Made by a program: the position numbers and the translations under genes | NCBI RefSeq assembly: GCF_004770895.1 | Contig: NZ_RQHS01000010.1 | Span: 248,001 to 312,000, forward strand | Reading direction: 5' to 3' | Origin: Leptospira dzoumogneensis | GTDB taxonomy: Bacteria > Spirochaetota > Leptospiria > Leptospirales > Leptospiraceae | DNA: 64,000 nt | Notes under the pieces: generated by a model | Told to the model about the DNA's origin: nothing | The model's database searches: none | The model's input: only the letters and a program-made list of their open reading frames with translations | Shown: in pieces, positions 30,819 to 39,290 of the stretch | Layout: the number at the start of each line of letters is the position of its first letter | Position numbering within the stretch: position 1 is the stretch's first letter

Positions 30819-31329
30819 CTCCTTTATACTCCAAAGATCTCCGCGGGGAAGAAACCGTCAGGAACTCGCAAAACTGGTCTATCTTTCCGACGGAGTATTC
30901 TTCCAAAAATACGCCAAAGTGATTACTGGGCAGAAGTACATCCATTTGGAAGATTCTCCTTATCCTATGGAACTGAATCAGGCTCTTCTCCACCTGAAAG
31001 AAAATCGTCTAATAGATGTGATCCCAAAATTGACCGAGACCGGTATCTCCGGTTATTTATTAACCTGGGTCGGGACCGAGCATGAGGACGAGATAGACCT
31101 GAACCGTCAGGAGAAAAGAATTCTTCGTAAGGTTCTGGAAAATTTCAAAGGAAGTGTTTACGACGAAAATAGAGTGTATCCGAATTTATATGAGAATTAC
31201 GTGATCACTCCCCTTTTCTCGGAAATAAAGTTTAGCAAAGAAACTATTAACACTAAAATCCATTTCTTTAGGAGAAAAACGCTTTTGAATATCTCGGGCA
31301 AAATATTTAAGGTACTTTTTAGCGAGTAA
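30796..31329 (+). CDS. Panacea (DUF4065/SocA-like) domain protein
   Basis: A 177-residue protein whose first 100 residues resemble the Panacea/DUF4065 domain: QELAKLVYLSDGVFFQKYAK, then ITGQKYIHLEDSPYPMELNQAL. Family members read KLLYFAD...ITG..Y....GP. The domain is found in neutralising antitoxins that pair with many toxins, and in SocA, a proteolytic adaptor. No toxin lies next to it; panD follows six bases downstream, so it may be a domesticated adaptor or regulator. The C-terminal 75 residues are unfamiliar. The assignment rests on motif resemblance and is moderate. Confidence 0.65.
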   Translation: MEKLLEVISFILQRSPRGRNRQELAKLVYLSDGVFFQKYAKVITGQKYIHLEDSPYPMELNQALLHLKENRLIDVIPKLTETGISGYLLTWVGTEHEDEIDLNRQEKRILRKVLENFKGSVYDENRVYPNLYENYVITPLFSEIKFSKETINTKIHFFRRKTLLNISGKIFKVLFSE

Positions 31330-31335
31330 ACACGA

Positions 31336-31692
31336 ATGCTCATCACTGTTTGTAAAGGTAAAATCCATAGAGCCACCGTAACCGACGCGGACCTCAATTA
31401 TGAGGGAAGTCTGACGGTAGATATGGATTTGGTAGATGCCGCTGGAATGTTTCCTTACGAAAAAGTTTCCGTTGTGAATGTAAACAATGGATCCAGATTC
31501 GAGACATATCTGATCGAAGGCAAAAGAGGTTCCGGAGAGATCTGTTTGAACGGTGCTGCTGCCCGTCTCGGAATGAAAGGAGACAAAGTAATCATCATCT
31601 CCTACGGCTCCTTGGAAGAAAAGGACCTGCCGAAAGGTTATAAACCCCAAGTCGTTCTCGTAGACGACAAAAATCATATCAAAAAAGCCTAA
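31336..31692 (+). CDS. panD: aspartate 1-decarboxylase
   Basis: A 118-residue pyruvoyl enzyme that makes beta-alanine from aspartate for pantothenate and CoA synthesis. The self-cleavage site is NYEGSLTVD, where Ser25 after Gly24 becomes the pyruvoyl group. Lys9 in KGKIH, the conserved arginine in GSRFETY and the GAAARL segment are kept. Length is standard. It follows the Panacea-like gene by six bases, so the two are probably cotranscribed. The stop codon forms part of a terminator stem. Confidence 0.96.
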   Translation: MLITVCKGKIHRATVTDADLNYEGSLTVDMDLVDAAGMFPYEKVSVVNVNNGSRFETYLIEGKRGSGEICLNGAAARLGMKGDKVIIISYGSLEEKDLPKGYKPQVVLVDDKNHIKKA

Positions 31693-31708
31693 TTCCTTAG
31701 GCTTTTCC
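31683..31708 (+). terminator. rho-independent terminator overlapping panD stop
   Basis: AAAAGCCTAA (31683-31692) and TTAGGCTTTT (31697-31706) form a perfect ten-base stem with a TTCC loop. The TAA inside the left arm is the panD stop codon, so coding and termination signals are merged. Confidence 0.8.
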
Positions 31709-31848
31709 AAAGACTTAATCCGCTGGACTAAATTTCCCAGCTCAGATAGAATCGATCCGTTTTCGGCCGGGACTGGAATTCTTCTCATTTTTTTAAGGAA
31801 AACGAGAAGTAACGGCTAAGTTTCGGGGCTTTTAAGTCGATATTCAAT

Positions 31849-32727
31849 ATGAAGAACCGTACTGGGACAATAAATCGCATGAAATCCGTCGCAAAATTTT
31901 CTTTTATCCTATTATTCGTCCTTTTTGGAAATGGCGTTTCCGGCCAAAACAATGCAGAGAAGGAAAGTAAAGGTTCCGAAGGAGTGGAATACTATCCACT
32001 CGCGTATTACGACGATAGACTCTTAGTCAAAGAAGTTTCCTTCTTCCGTAGACACGCGGATAACGGAAAAGGAGAGTTCATGGACGTAATGGTCGAACTC
32101 GAGAACAGAGACTTTGACGCAGCGAACTTCTCCATTTATATTTTAGCAGTAAATGAAACTCCTCTTTCCAGAGTGGATGACCGCAGAGAGCTTGTCCCCT
32201 TCCCTAAATGGAGACAGTACGATGTGGAAGAAGAAACGAAAGTTGTAAACTTCCAGAACCTGGTTCCGGTTAAACTAGACAGTAAAAATGTTTGGGGAGA
32301 GAAGAAGTACGGAGAAGTGAAGAAGAGCTACGACGAAAAGATCGCGAGAGGAGAAAAAGTAAAATTCCCTAACCCGAATCTGGACACTCTAGTTCATTAT
32401 CTCACTAATAATCCTAAGGATGCACTTCCTATCGTTCTTTACGGAGAAGAAGGTCCTGCAAAAGACAAAGTTTTGATCAGTAATTTTGTGCCTCAAACTG
32501 CGGAAGATCTTCAAAAACAAAAACACGACACTTTAAGCAAACATACTTATACCGTATACAACGCTAAGTATAAATCCACGATCTTCTCTCACCACTATAC
32601 CGAGTATCGTCCTGGATATTTTACTTTTAATAAGGTTGTAGTTCTGATCTTCAATCCTCAAAAAGAAAAGAACAAACTAGTCTATCGTAAGATCATAGAC
32701 ATCAACGGATTGAAGTTGGTGAACTAA
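31849..32727 (+). CDS. exported hypothetical protein, 292 aa
   Basis: I do not recognise a family. A signal peptide is visible: if translation starts at the second methionine (31879, MKSVAKFSF), the n-region is short and the hydrophobic core FILLFVLFGNGVSG ends before QNNAEKE. The mature part is acidic to neutral, starts with VEYYPLAYYDDRLLVKEVSFFRRHAD, and has a beta-rich N-terminal half followed by a charged helical region. It is probably periplasmic or surface-exposed. The gene stands alone with its own terminator. Confidence 0.72.
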   Translation: MKNRTGTINRMKSVAKFSFILLFVLFGNGVSGQNNAEKESKGSEGVEYYPLAYYDDRLLVKEVSFFRRHADNGKGEFMDVMVELENRDFDAANFSIYILAVNETPLSRVDDRRELVPFPKWRQYDVEEETKVVNFQNLVPVKLDSKNVWGEKKYGEVKKSYDEKIARGEKVKFPNPNLDTLVHYLTNNPKDALPIVLYGEEGPAKDKVLISNFVPQTAEDLQKQKHDTLSKHTYTVYNAKYKSTIFSHHYTEYRPGYFTFNKVVVLIFNPQKEKNKLVYRKIIDINGLKLVN

Positions 32728-32761
32728 GAATACTTTCTAATTTTACAATCTCAGTATGAAG

Positions 32762-32786
32762 AAGGATCCGAAAGGGTCCTTTTTTA
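32762..32786 (+). terminator. rho-independent terminator after the exported protein
   Basis: AAGGATCC and GGGTCCTT pair (one G-T) around a GAAA tetraloop and run into TTTTTT. It closely resembles the terminator after hicB at 33331. Confidence 0.85.
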
Positions 32787-32931
32787 TTGGAATCAGTTTT
32801 CCGGCACGATCCAACTCATTTCATTTACAAAGATAATACTAAAATATGAAGTTGGGCAAAATTGCTTAACATGTTTTTCTCTAAAGAAAAGATCTGCTTC
32901 AACTAAATACTTGTAAAAATGATTTGAGATT

Positions 32932-33117
32932 ATGAAAATAAAGGAAATAATCAAAATCCTAGAGGACGATGGTTGGTATTTGGTAAACCAGACAGGAAGC
33001 CATAAACAATTTAAACATCCTCGTAAATCTGGAAGAGTAACAGTTGCTGGTAAACAAAATGCAGATATTCCTCCTGGAACTTTGAATAGTATTTTGAAAC
33101 AATCAGGTCTAAAGTAA
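32932..33117 (+). CDS. hicA: HicA-type mRNA interferase toxin
   Basis: A 61-residue HicA/YcfA-family toxin. It has the small double-stranded-RNA-binding-like fold with the key active-site histidine in QTGSHKQFKHP (His24) and the DIPPGTLNSILKQSGL tail typical of the family. HicA cleaves mRNA and halts translation until HicB neutralises it. It is followed seven bases later by hicB. Base composition is AT-richer than neighbouring genes, in line with horizontal transfer. Confidence 0.93.
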   Translation: MKIKEIIKILEDDGWYLVNQTGSHKQFKHPRKSGRVTVAGKQNADIPPGTLNSILKQSGLK

Positions 33118-33123
33118 TAATTT

Positions 33124-33327
33124 ATGGAATATCCAGTTATCATTGAAAAAGGCCCAACAAGCTTTGGAGCCTACGTTCCAGATCTGCCTGGTTGTGTTGC
33201 AGTCGGAGAGACAGAAGAAGAAGTTACAAAACTAATCAAAGAGGCAATTGAATTTCATTTAGAAGGATTGAGAAAAGATGGAGAGCCTATACCAGCACCT
33301 TCGAGAGTTACTCTAGTATCTGTATAA
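33124..33327 (+). CDS. hicB: HicB-type antitoxin
   Basis: A 67-residue HicB antitoxin. The degenerate RNase-H-like fold is evident in YPVIIEKGPTSFGAYVPDLPG followed by CVAVGETEEEVTKLIKEAIEFHLEGL. It is a short form with no C-terminal helix-turn-helix or ribbon-helix-helix domain, so it may not bind DNA by itself. It neutralises the upstream HicA. A near-symmetrical terminator follows. Confidence 0.93.
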   Translation: MEYPVIIEKGPTSFGAYVPDLPGCVAVGETEEEVTKLIKEAIEFHLEGLRKDGEPIPAPSRVTLVSV

Positions 33328-33330
33328 TAA

Positions 33331-33359
33331 AAAAGGACCCGAAAAAGGGTCCTTTTTTT
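33331..33359. terminator. bidirectional terminator after hicB
   Basis: AAAAGGACCC (33331-33340) and GGGTCCTTTT (33347-33356) are a perfect ten-base stem around a short A-rich loop. A-run on one side and T-run on the other let it stop transcripts from hicAB and from the convergent small gene ending at 33364. Confidence 0.9.
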
Positions 33360-33363
33360 GTGC

Positions 33364-33606
33364 TCAGGGACTTTGACCGGATTGTGGTCGACGGTAACGA
33401 TCTATGCTGCCCGGAACGAATCTTGTGGTCCATTGGCCTCGGTCGATGTTTTTCTCCACCCAACCCTTTCCATGATCCCATCTTCCATCCGATATAAAAT
33501 CGAAAAAGTAAGAGGAGTTCATGTAACGGTAGGAGTCCATGATATCTAAGATATCCCGACTCTCCGAGTCCTCAGGAGCCTCTTCGAAGAAGAAGTTGCT
33601 ATCCAT
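33364..33606 (-). CDS. small acidic/aromatic hypothetical protein, 80 aa
   Basis: I do not recognise it. The product begins MDSNFFFEEAPEDSES, is rich in Asp, Ser, Tyr and Trp and has no signal or membrane segment. AGAGG lies five bases before the ATG, and its 3' end stops against a bidirectional terminator, both supporting a real gene. Confidence 0.55.
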   Translation of the reverse strand: MDSNFFFEEAPEDSESRDILDIMDSYRYMNSSYFFDFISDGRWDHGKGWVEKNIDRGQWTTRFVPGSIDRYRRPQSGQSP

Positions 33607-33686
33607 TCGCCTCTACCATGAATCTTTCCATCCAAATGTCCATCTTTATTTGGCTAATGAGAAAATAATCTGGGACGGGTCTCATT

Positions 33687-33974
33687 TTAAGATTCATCCC
33701 CTGATACTTTAGACTCCGGCTCCTCCCTATTCCCCTCCCTTTGTTTGGATATGGAATATAGAAAAGGCAAAAATCCCTGGTTTTTGTCCGGTATGGGCTC
33801 CTTTCTCAAAAATGTAGATCGGGTCTTTCTGTAGGATTGTTTGGTTTGCCTGAACTTCTCCGCCTCGTCCAAAAGCCCGTCCAATCGATTTTCCAGAAAA
33901 AACCTGAGTTCTTCCTGCAAATCCTCTCCGATCTTTTCGGATCCTTGTTCTGAATTTTTTGGCTCCTTCTCCAT
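33687..33974 (-). CDS. small charged hypothetical protein, 95 aa
   Basis: A 95-residue, strongly charged protein: QEELRFFLENRLDGLLDEAEKF is a clear amphipathic helix, followed by a basic stretch (KQSYRKTRSTFLRK) and an acidic Glu/Ser-rich tail. No family recognised. Three frames are open here; I favour this one because the amphipathic helix and overall composition look natural and GGGGG with CCGGAA precedes the ATG. Divergent from the HDOD gene. Confidence 0.5.
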   Translation of the reverse strand: MEKEPKNSEQGSEKIGEDLQEELRFFLENRLDGLLDEAEKFRQTKQSYRKTRSTFLRKEPIPDKNQGFLPFLYSISKQREGNREEPESKVSGDES

Positions 33975-34034
33975 TTCCGGCCCCCAACTAATATTTTAGG
34001 TTTTCCCCGGACAAACGGGTGCCCAATCCGAAGA

Positions 34035-35570
34035 ATGGAGCGCATTTTTTTTCTTGCGACAAGGGAGTTTAGACCCAAATTTGAGGGAATGCTAAATCCG
34101 ACAGAACTCACGGAAACCCTCGTCTCTGGGAAAGATATCGAACTGGAATATAGATTTATTTCGGACGAGGACCACCAGCAGATCTATCTTCTGCTTCTTC
34201 AAGTTTTAGGAAACTTGGATAGATTATTTCTTACGGAAGTGGTCTCTACCATTCTAAAAGAACTTTTGATGAACGCGAATAAAGCGAACGCCAAGAGGCT
34301 TTTTTTCCTAACCGAAGGTTTGAATATCAACGAGACATCTCATTACAACAAAGGGATGAAACGTTTTTTAGAGGATATCATTCATAAATGGGATGAACAG
34401 GAGAAGGTTCTAAAAGGTTCCAATCTATCCGTTCGTCTTCGCGCAAAGATCATGAACCAGAACCTGATCTTCTTGATCGAGAATGATGCTGCACTTCTTC
34501 CCCAAGAATCCGAAAGGATCAAAGCAAGATTAGAATCCGCTAGTAAGTTCAACGATCTATCCGACGCATTTCTTTCCATGGCGGACAGCCAAGAGAGTGC
34601 GGGTCTCGGACTTGTACTCATACAGTTATTATTAAAAAACTCAGGAATAGGTTCTGATAAATTTAAGATAGAAACCGACGGTAAGATCACAAGAGCAACC
34701 TTAGTGATCCCTAAACAAATCGTTCCATTGGACGTAGCTACCAAACTTAAAGACAGGATCTTGTCAGAAGTAGATGGACTTCCCCCTCTTCCTCATACTC
34801 TCACAAGGATCATAAATCTTTGTAATAATCCCGACTCGGATTTAGGTGTAATCGCAAACGAAATAGAAAGGAACCCTGCAATCAGTGCGGACCTTTTAAA
34901 ACTTTCTAACTCGGCAGGTTTCGCGAGTAGGAATAAGGTAAATACGATCGTCCAAGCTGTTAAGGTCGTGGGACTGAAGAACGTCCGAAATCTTTTGTAT
35001 GTTTCAGGTGTACGAAAGATCATGGAAGGAAGATATTCCAAACTTCAAGAAGTGTGGAACCATTCCAATCTTGCGAGTTATTTTGCGAGGCAGGTTTCCC
35101 AAAGAGCTGGACTCGGAAAACTTTCCGATATCGCAGCAGTCGGTGCCCTGCTCCATGATTTAGGAAAATTCATTTTGCTTTCATTGGATCCTACGTTATT
35201 CAAACGTTTGGCGGCTTACCAAAAGCATAGGGATCTTTCCAATTCCACGATCTTAGAAGAAATTTCCACAGGTATTTCTCATCCGACTCTGGGAGCGATG
35301 CTCGCCAGAAAATGGGATTTTCCTCCGGACCTAGTTCATATGATCGAATTTCACCATAGAGCCTTCATGGCGACTAACACTATTTATACGGATTTAGTTG
35401 ATTCCGTATACGTCGCAAATATGATGTGCGATTATCTGGATAAAAAAACCAGCTACTACGCAGCTGACTCGAGTATACTAAAAAAATTCCAGTTAGATGA
35501 TAAGGCAAAGTTCGAAGAGACCTGCGAAAAATTAGCAAAGGCCTACGAGATCGCGAATGAAGAAAACTGA
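34035..35570 (+). CDS. GHKL-like ATPase domain fused to HDOD domain
   Basis: A 511-residue protein. Residues about 50-240 contain a degenerate histidine-kinase-like ATPase: an N-box like LKELLMNANKANAKRLFFL and a G-box like ESAGLGLVLIQLLLKNSG, but no phospho-acceptor histidine domain. Residues about 255-460 are an HDOD domain (LPPLPHTLTRIINL, LLKLSNSAGFASR, AAVGALLHDLGKFIL, EFHHRA). HDOD proteins are signalling scaffolds related to HD phosphohydrolases. The start is uncertain: ATG at 34035 or the in-frame ATG at 34089 (MLNPTELTE), where GAGGG sits almost against the codon. It overlaps the ABC ATPase gene by 14 bases. Confidence 0.82.
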   Translation: MERIFFLATREFRPKFEGMLNPTELTETLVSGKDIELEYRFISDEDHQQIYLLLLQVLGNLDRLFLTEVVSTILKELLMNANKANAKRLFFLTEGLNINETSHYNKGMKRFLEDIIHKWDEQEKVLKGSNLSVRLRAKIMNQNLIFLIENDAALLPQESERIKARLESASKFNDLSDAFLSMADSQESAGLGLVLIQLLLKNSGIGSDKFKIETDGKITRATLVIPKQIVPLDVATKLKDRILSEVDGLPPLPHTLTRIINLCNNPDSDLGVIANEIERNPAISADLLKLSNSAGFASRNKVNTIVQAVKVVGLKNVRNLLYVSGVRKIMEGRYSKLQEVWNHSNLASYFARQVSQRAGLGKLSDIAAVGALLHDLGKFILLSLDPTLFKRLAAYQKHRDLSNSTILEEISTGISHPTLGAMLARKWDFPPDLVHMIEFHHRAFMATNTIYTDLVDSVYVANMMCDYLDKKTSYYAADSSILKKFQLDDKAKFEETCEKLAKAYEIANEEN

Positions 35571-36357
35571 ATCCAATAATCTGCTCAATTTACACGGAAT
35601 TAAGTTTTATAGATCCGGGACTCCTATTCTGGACGGGATCGATTTTCAGATCAATTCCGGAGAACATTGGGTTCTATTAGGGCGTAATGGTGCCGGAAAA
35701 ACCACACTTGTAAATTTGATCTACGGTTCCGTATGGCCTACCGCGGGCAGGATCAATCTTTTCGGAGAGACCTTTGGAGAAACTCCATTACAGATCCTGA
35801 GAAATAAGATCGGCATCCTGGATTCTTCCCAACAAGAAAGCGCACTCCAAAAAAGTCTTACCGTTTACGATGTACTTCTTACCGGTTTTTTTCATACCAT
35901 AGGTTTTTATAGGGAATCAAATGCCTGGGAAGAAAAAGAAGCGGAACGAATTTTAGAAGAGAACGGTTTCGGCGCTAAAAGAAACCAATTATTCCGCACT
36001 TTATCTTCAGGCGAAAAGAAAAAGATCTTATTCTTAAGAGCAATGTGCACTTCTCCTGAATTTGTGATCTTAGATGAACCTTGCTCCGGTTTGGATCTGA
36101 CTGCCAGAGAAGAATTCATAGACTTCTTGGATGAATATAAAAAGAATCGAAACTTCACTTCTATTTATATAACTCATAGGATCGACGAGATCCCTCCATT
36201 TTACGAACACGCAGCTCTTTTGAAGTCCGGTAAAATTTTATTTTCAGGCGAGATCACAGAAGCATTCAGTTCTGCAAGACTTTCCGATCTATACGATCGC
36301 AAAGTAGAAGCGGAAAATCGAAATGGCACCTGGGTCGCAGTCACCGAGAGAAAGTAG
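35557..36357 (+). CDS. ABC transporter ATP-binding protein
   Basis: A 266-residue ABC ATPase: Walker A LLGRNGAGKTTLVNL (about 38-50), Q-loop in ILDSSQQES, signature LSSGEKKKILFLRAM, Walker B FVILDEPCSGLDL and the H-loop IYITHRIDEIP. It has no membrane or substrate-binding partner nearby, so its cargo is unknown; stand-alone ATPases of this kind are often grouped with ModF/YlmA-like proteins. The start overlaps the GHKL-HDOD gene by 14 bases, suggesting cotranscription. GAG lies seven bases before the ATG. Confidence 0.9.
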   Translation: MKKTESNNLLNLHGIKFYRSGTPILDGIDFQINSGEHWVLLGRNGAGKTTLVNLIYGSVWPTAGRINLFGETFGETPLQILRNKIGILDSSQQESALQKSLTVYDVLLTGFFHTIGFYRESNAWEEKEAERILEENGFGAKRNQLFRTLSSGEKKKILFLRAMCTSPEFVILDEPCSGLDLTAREEFIDFLDEYKKNRNFTSIYITHRIDEIPPFYEHAALLKSGKILFSGEITEAFSSARLSDLYDRKVEAENRNGTWVAVTERK

Positions 36358-36362
36358 CTCAA

Positions 36363-36427
36363 GAGACGCGGAGTTTAGAGAGACTCAGAGTTTTTCTCAC
36401 GCAGAGACTCGAAGGCGCAGAGAGATT
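36363..36427. repeat. intergenic repeat family A, copy 4 (left arms only)
   Basis: GAGACGCGGAGTTTAGAGAG is followed by CTCACGCAGAGACTCGAAG and GCGCAGAGAGATTT, two tandem left-arm units without a clear right arm. It fills the gap between the convergent ABC ATPase and topA genes. The topA 3' end (TTCTGCGTAGTCGCAG on the plus strand) faintly resembles a right arm, but that is explained by topA coding. Confidence 0.65.
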
Positions 36428-36437
36428 TGGAATAGAT

Positions 36438-38282
36438 TTATAGATATTCTGCGTAGTCGCAGGCAGGAAATCGGGAACAGATATAATATTCTTTTTTCTT
36501 GGAGGATTTTTTTCTGACCCTCTCCCCTTCCTTGCATACGGGACAAATCCCGTATTTGGGAGTTTTTGGTTTTTCTTTTAACTGCTTATTGATTGCAGTT
36601 ATATTCGTTTTCTTTAATTGAGAATCTAAAACCGAATAAAATTCGGAAAGTACCTTGGATCTACTTTCTTCCCCGGAAGCAATTGAATCCAATTTTTGTT
36701 CCATTTCAGAAGTGAATTTTTCTCTGAATAGATCTGCGAAGGCTGCCTGCAAGAACGCATTTACTCTTTCTCCAAGAGTTTCGGAATATAATTTTCCTTT
36801 TTCGGAATATACATATTTTCTTTTGTATAATGTTTCCAGGATAGAAGCAAACGTAGAAGGTCTGCCTATCCCTTCTTTTTCCAGTTTGGATACAAGACTT
36901 GCTTCCGTATATCTGGACGAAGGTTCTGTGGTTTTTTCTTGGATCTCCCAAGGATCGGGTATAAGAGTCTCCCCCTTTTTCCAATCAGGAAGAAGGTCCG
37001 AGCCAATATTATAGATCTTTTTATAACCGGGATCTATGGTAAAAAGTTTTTCTCCTTCCCAAACTTCCCCGGCTCCGTTTGCTACAAATCCTAATCTTTT
37101 CCAAGCTTCAGGTTTCATTTGAGAAGCGATTGCTCGTTTCCAGATCAGTTCGTATAATTTTTTGGAATCCTTACTTAAATTCCGATCCGCAAGTTCGAAT
37201 ACGTAGGATGGTTCCAAAAATACATCCACAGGCCGGATTGCCTCATGAGCATCCTGCGATTTCCCTTTTGTTTTTTTGAGCCTGTATGTTTGAGCTTTAT
37301 CCGATACGAATTCTTTTCCGAATTTAGAAGAGATCTTTCTACGGATAGAATCTATCGCGTCTTCTCCCATCCGAACCGAATCAGTTCTCATATATGTGAT
37401 GAGTCCTTGGGATTTTCCTTTTCCTAGATCCGTTCCCTCATACAGTTCTTGGGCGAGTTTCATTGTTTTGGATGCGGAAAATTTTAAGACCCTAAATGCT
37501 TCCTGCTGCAATGCAGCAGTAGTAAACGGCGGAGGAGGTAAAGTTTCTCCTACCTTCTCCTTTCTTTCAGTGACCTGCAATACTTTCGTTTTTTTTAATA
37601 TAGAATCCAAGAATCCAGAGGCTTCTTTCTGATTGGAGAAGGCGTCTTTTTTAGGGTAGAAAACGATTTTTTCGTTTTCTACTGATCCATAAAATACTGT
37701 GGCAGAGACGAGCCAGGTGGTAACCGGAATAAAACTTCGGATCTCTTCTTCTCTTTCACAAATCCATTTGAGAGCGACCGATTGCACTCTTCCTGCGGAT
37801 AAACCTTCTCCGCTTACCGCTCTCCATAAAAATGGACTGACCTTATACCCGATGAGTCTATCTAAGATCCTTCTGGCTTTTTGGGAATCTACCAGGTCCA
37901 GATCGATCTTGTCAGGTTCGGAGATTGCCTGTAAAATTTTGTCCTTCCGTATTTCTTGGAAACGGATTCGGGAGATGTTCGCCTTCTTCCCTAATTTCTG
38001 GGCAAGGATATAACCTATAAACTCGCCTTCTCTATCCGGGTCGGTCGCTATGAGTATGGAAGAATGAGACTTTGCTTCTTTTAAGATAGAAGATAGAATA
38101 TTCTTTTTTCCTTTAAGAGGAACATACTCAGGTTCGAAATCTTTTTCGATTTTGATCCCGATCCGATCCGGAGGTAGATCCAAAATATGTCCGAAGGTAG
38201 CGAGTACCTTATATTCTTTTCCCAAATAGGAAGAGATTGTTTTGACTTTGGTAGGAGATTCTACAATTACTAGGACGGACAT
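36438..38282 (-). CDS. topA: DNA topoisomerase I
   Basis: A 614-residue type IA topoisomerase that relaxes negative supercoils. The TOPRIM domain opens with VLVIVESPTKVKTI and carries the metal-binding ATDPDREGEFIGY at about 82-93. The active-site tyrosine is in GLITYMRTDSVRMG, and RAVSGEGLSAGRVQSVALKW is also conserved. Only one C-terminal zinc ribbon is present (CPVCKEGE... CSRFPACDY), so the protein is shorter than the E. coli enzyme. The gene stands downstream of the MpaB-like gene. Confidence 0.97.
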   Translation of the reverse strand: MSVLVIVESPTKVKTISSYLGKEYKVLATFGHILDLPPDRIGIKIEKDFEPEYVPLKGKKNILSSILKEAKSHSSILIATDPDREGEFIGYILAQKLGKKANISRIRFQEIRKDKILQAISEPDKIDLDLVDSQKARRILDRLIGYKVSPFLWRAVSGEGLSAGRVQSVALKWICEREEEIRSFIPVTTWLVSATVFYGSVENEKIVFYPKKDAFSNQKEASGFLDSILKKTKVLQVTERKEKVGETLPPPPFTTAALQQEAFRVLKFSASKTMKLAQELYEGTDLGKGKSQGLITYMRTDSVRMGEDAIDSIRRKISSKFGKEFVSDKAQTYRLKKTKGKSQDAHEAIRPVDVFLEPSYVFELADRNLSKDSKKLYELIWKRAIASQMKPEAWKRLGFVANGAGEVWEGEKLFTIDPGYKKIYNIGSDLLPDWKKGETLIPDPWEIQEKTTEPSSRYTEASLVSKLEKEGIGRPSTFASILETLYKRKYVYSEKGKLYSETLGERVNAFLQAAFADLFREKFTSEMEQKLDSIASGEESRSKVLSEFYSVLDSQLKKTNITAINKQLKEKPKTPKYGICPVCKEGERVRKKSSKKKEYYICSRFPACDYAEYL

Positions 38283-38320
38283 TTCGGAATAGACCGGAAA
38301 TCCGGCCCTTCCGTATTTTT

Positions 38321-39169
38321 CTAATGTGGTCCTAACTCTTCAATCAAATATCCGTTCGGATATGTAGGGTTATTTCGTTTGGTCACGTAATAAGGAGTTT
38401 TTCTAGGCGGCCAAAGATATCTTAGGAAGAATGCTCTAAATTTCAAAACCGCATAGGTCAAAGCGGCAACGATAGGATTCGCTTTCGGAAATCCCATTGC
38501 TTCCCTCAAAGGTTTGTCCATAAGAGAATACACTGCATTATAAACTAGATATTCAAGTCCGGGGATTTTTGGGATCCTAGCAGAAGCGATCTTCATAGTG
38601 GCAAGCGCAACTTGTTCCGAGTCCGGGGTGTGGCGGAAATTTTCCTTTTCGAATCTTAGATTGAACGCAAGCATCTCTTCGTAAGTTTCCGGAATATTTT
38701 TGATATTCATCATTTTTCCGATCCGTTTCCAAAGATAGAAGTTAGCTAGTCTTTCTTTTTCAGTGCTCTTTCTCCAACCGAACTTTCGGTTCCAACGATC
38801 CGGCTCGAATATAAAAGTTGTAAGAGTATAAAGAAAATCTTCATTTTTAATATTGTATTCTTTATGGATCTGGTTCAGCCTTCTCATTGCTTCCCTTCCT
38901 CTTTCGCTGTCCAGTCCGTTCTCGATAAATTCTGCGAGGATCAACGCGGTATCGTCGTATCTTTTTTGTCCTGCAGATTCGAATCGTTTGGTTGTATTTA
39001 ATATTTTAGAAATAGAAGGAATTGCAAATGTCCGGAAGAAGGATATAGCAAGTGAGATTTCCACATCCTGAGGAAAATCATAACTTCCGGAGAGAAATAC
39101 GATCTTCTGCGCATCCTTCTCCGCATCCAATTCATTAATTTGTTTTAATATCTTCAAACGGTTGAACAT
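38321..39169 (-). CDS. oxygenase MpaB-like (DUF2236) family protein
   Basis: A 282-residue mainly helical protein resembling the MpaB/DUF2236 family: the MRRLNQIHKEYNIKNEDFLY histidine region, FIFEPDRWNRKFGWRKSTEKE, then LANFYLWKRIGKMMNIKNIP and the YEEMLAFN segment. Fungal MpaB is a membrane oxygenase; bacterial members have mostly unknown roles. The C-terminal hydrophobic helix (ALTYAVLKFRAFFLRYLW) may reach the membrane. It sits 38 bases upstream of topA on the same strand. Confidence 0.78.
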   Translation of the reverse strand: MFNRLKILKQINELDAEKDAQKIVFLSGSYDFPQDVEISLAISFFRTFAIPSISKILNTTKRFESAGQKRYDDTALILAEFIENGLDSERGREAMRRLNQIHKEYNIKNEDFLYTLTTFIFEPDRWNRKFGWRKSTEKERLANFYLWKRIGKMMNIKNIPETYEEMLAFNLRFEKENFRHTPDSEQVALATMKIASARIPKIPGLEYLVYNAVYSLMDKPLREAMGFPKANPIVAALTYAVLKFRAFFLRYLWPPRKTPYYVTKRNNPTYPNGYLIEELGPH

Positions 39170-39290
39170 CTGTTTACTTTTTCCTTTGATACCGAACTTT
39201 TTATTGTATCTCTTTTTCGCACAGATGTTCGGTTAAATTTGAAACGCAAGTATTTTATTTAGATACTTTTATTTCAAACAATAGGGGTTT

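Noticed and set aside
33727..34111. Two further minus-strand frames over the 95-aa gene
   Set aside because: They are basic, low-complexity products without better start signals and overlap the chosen frame or the HDOD gene.
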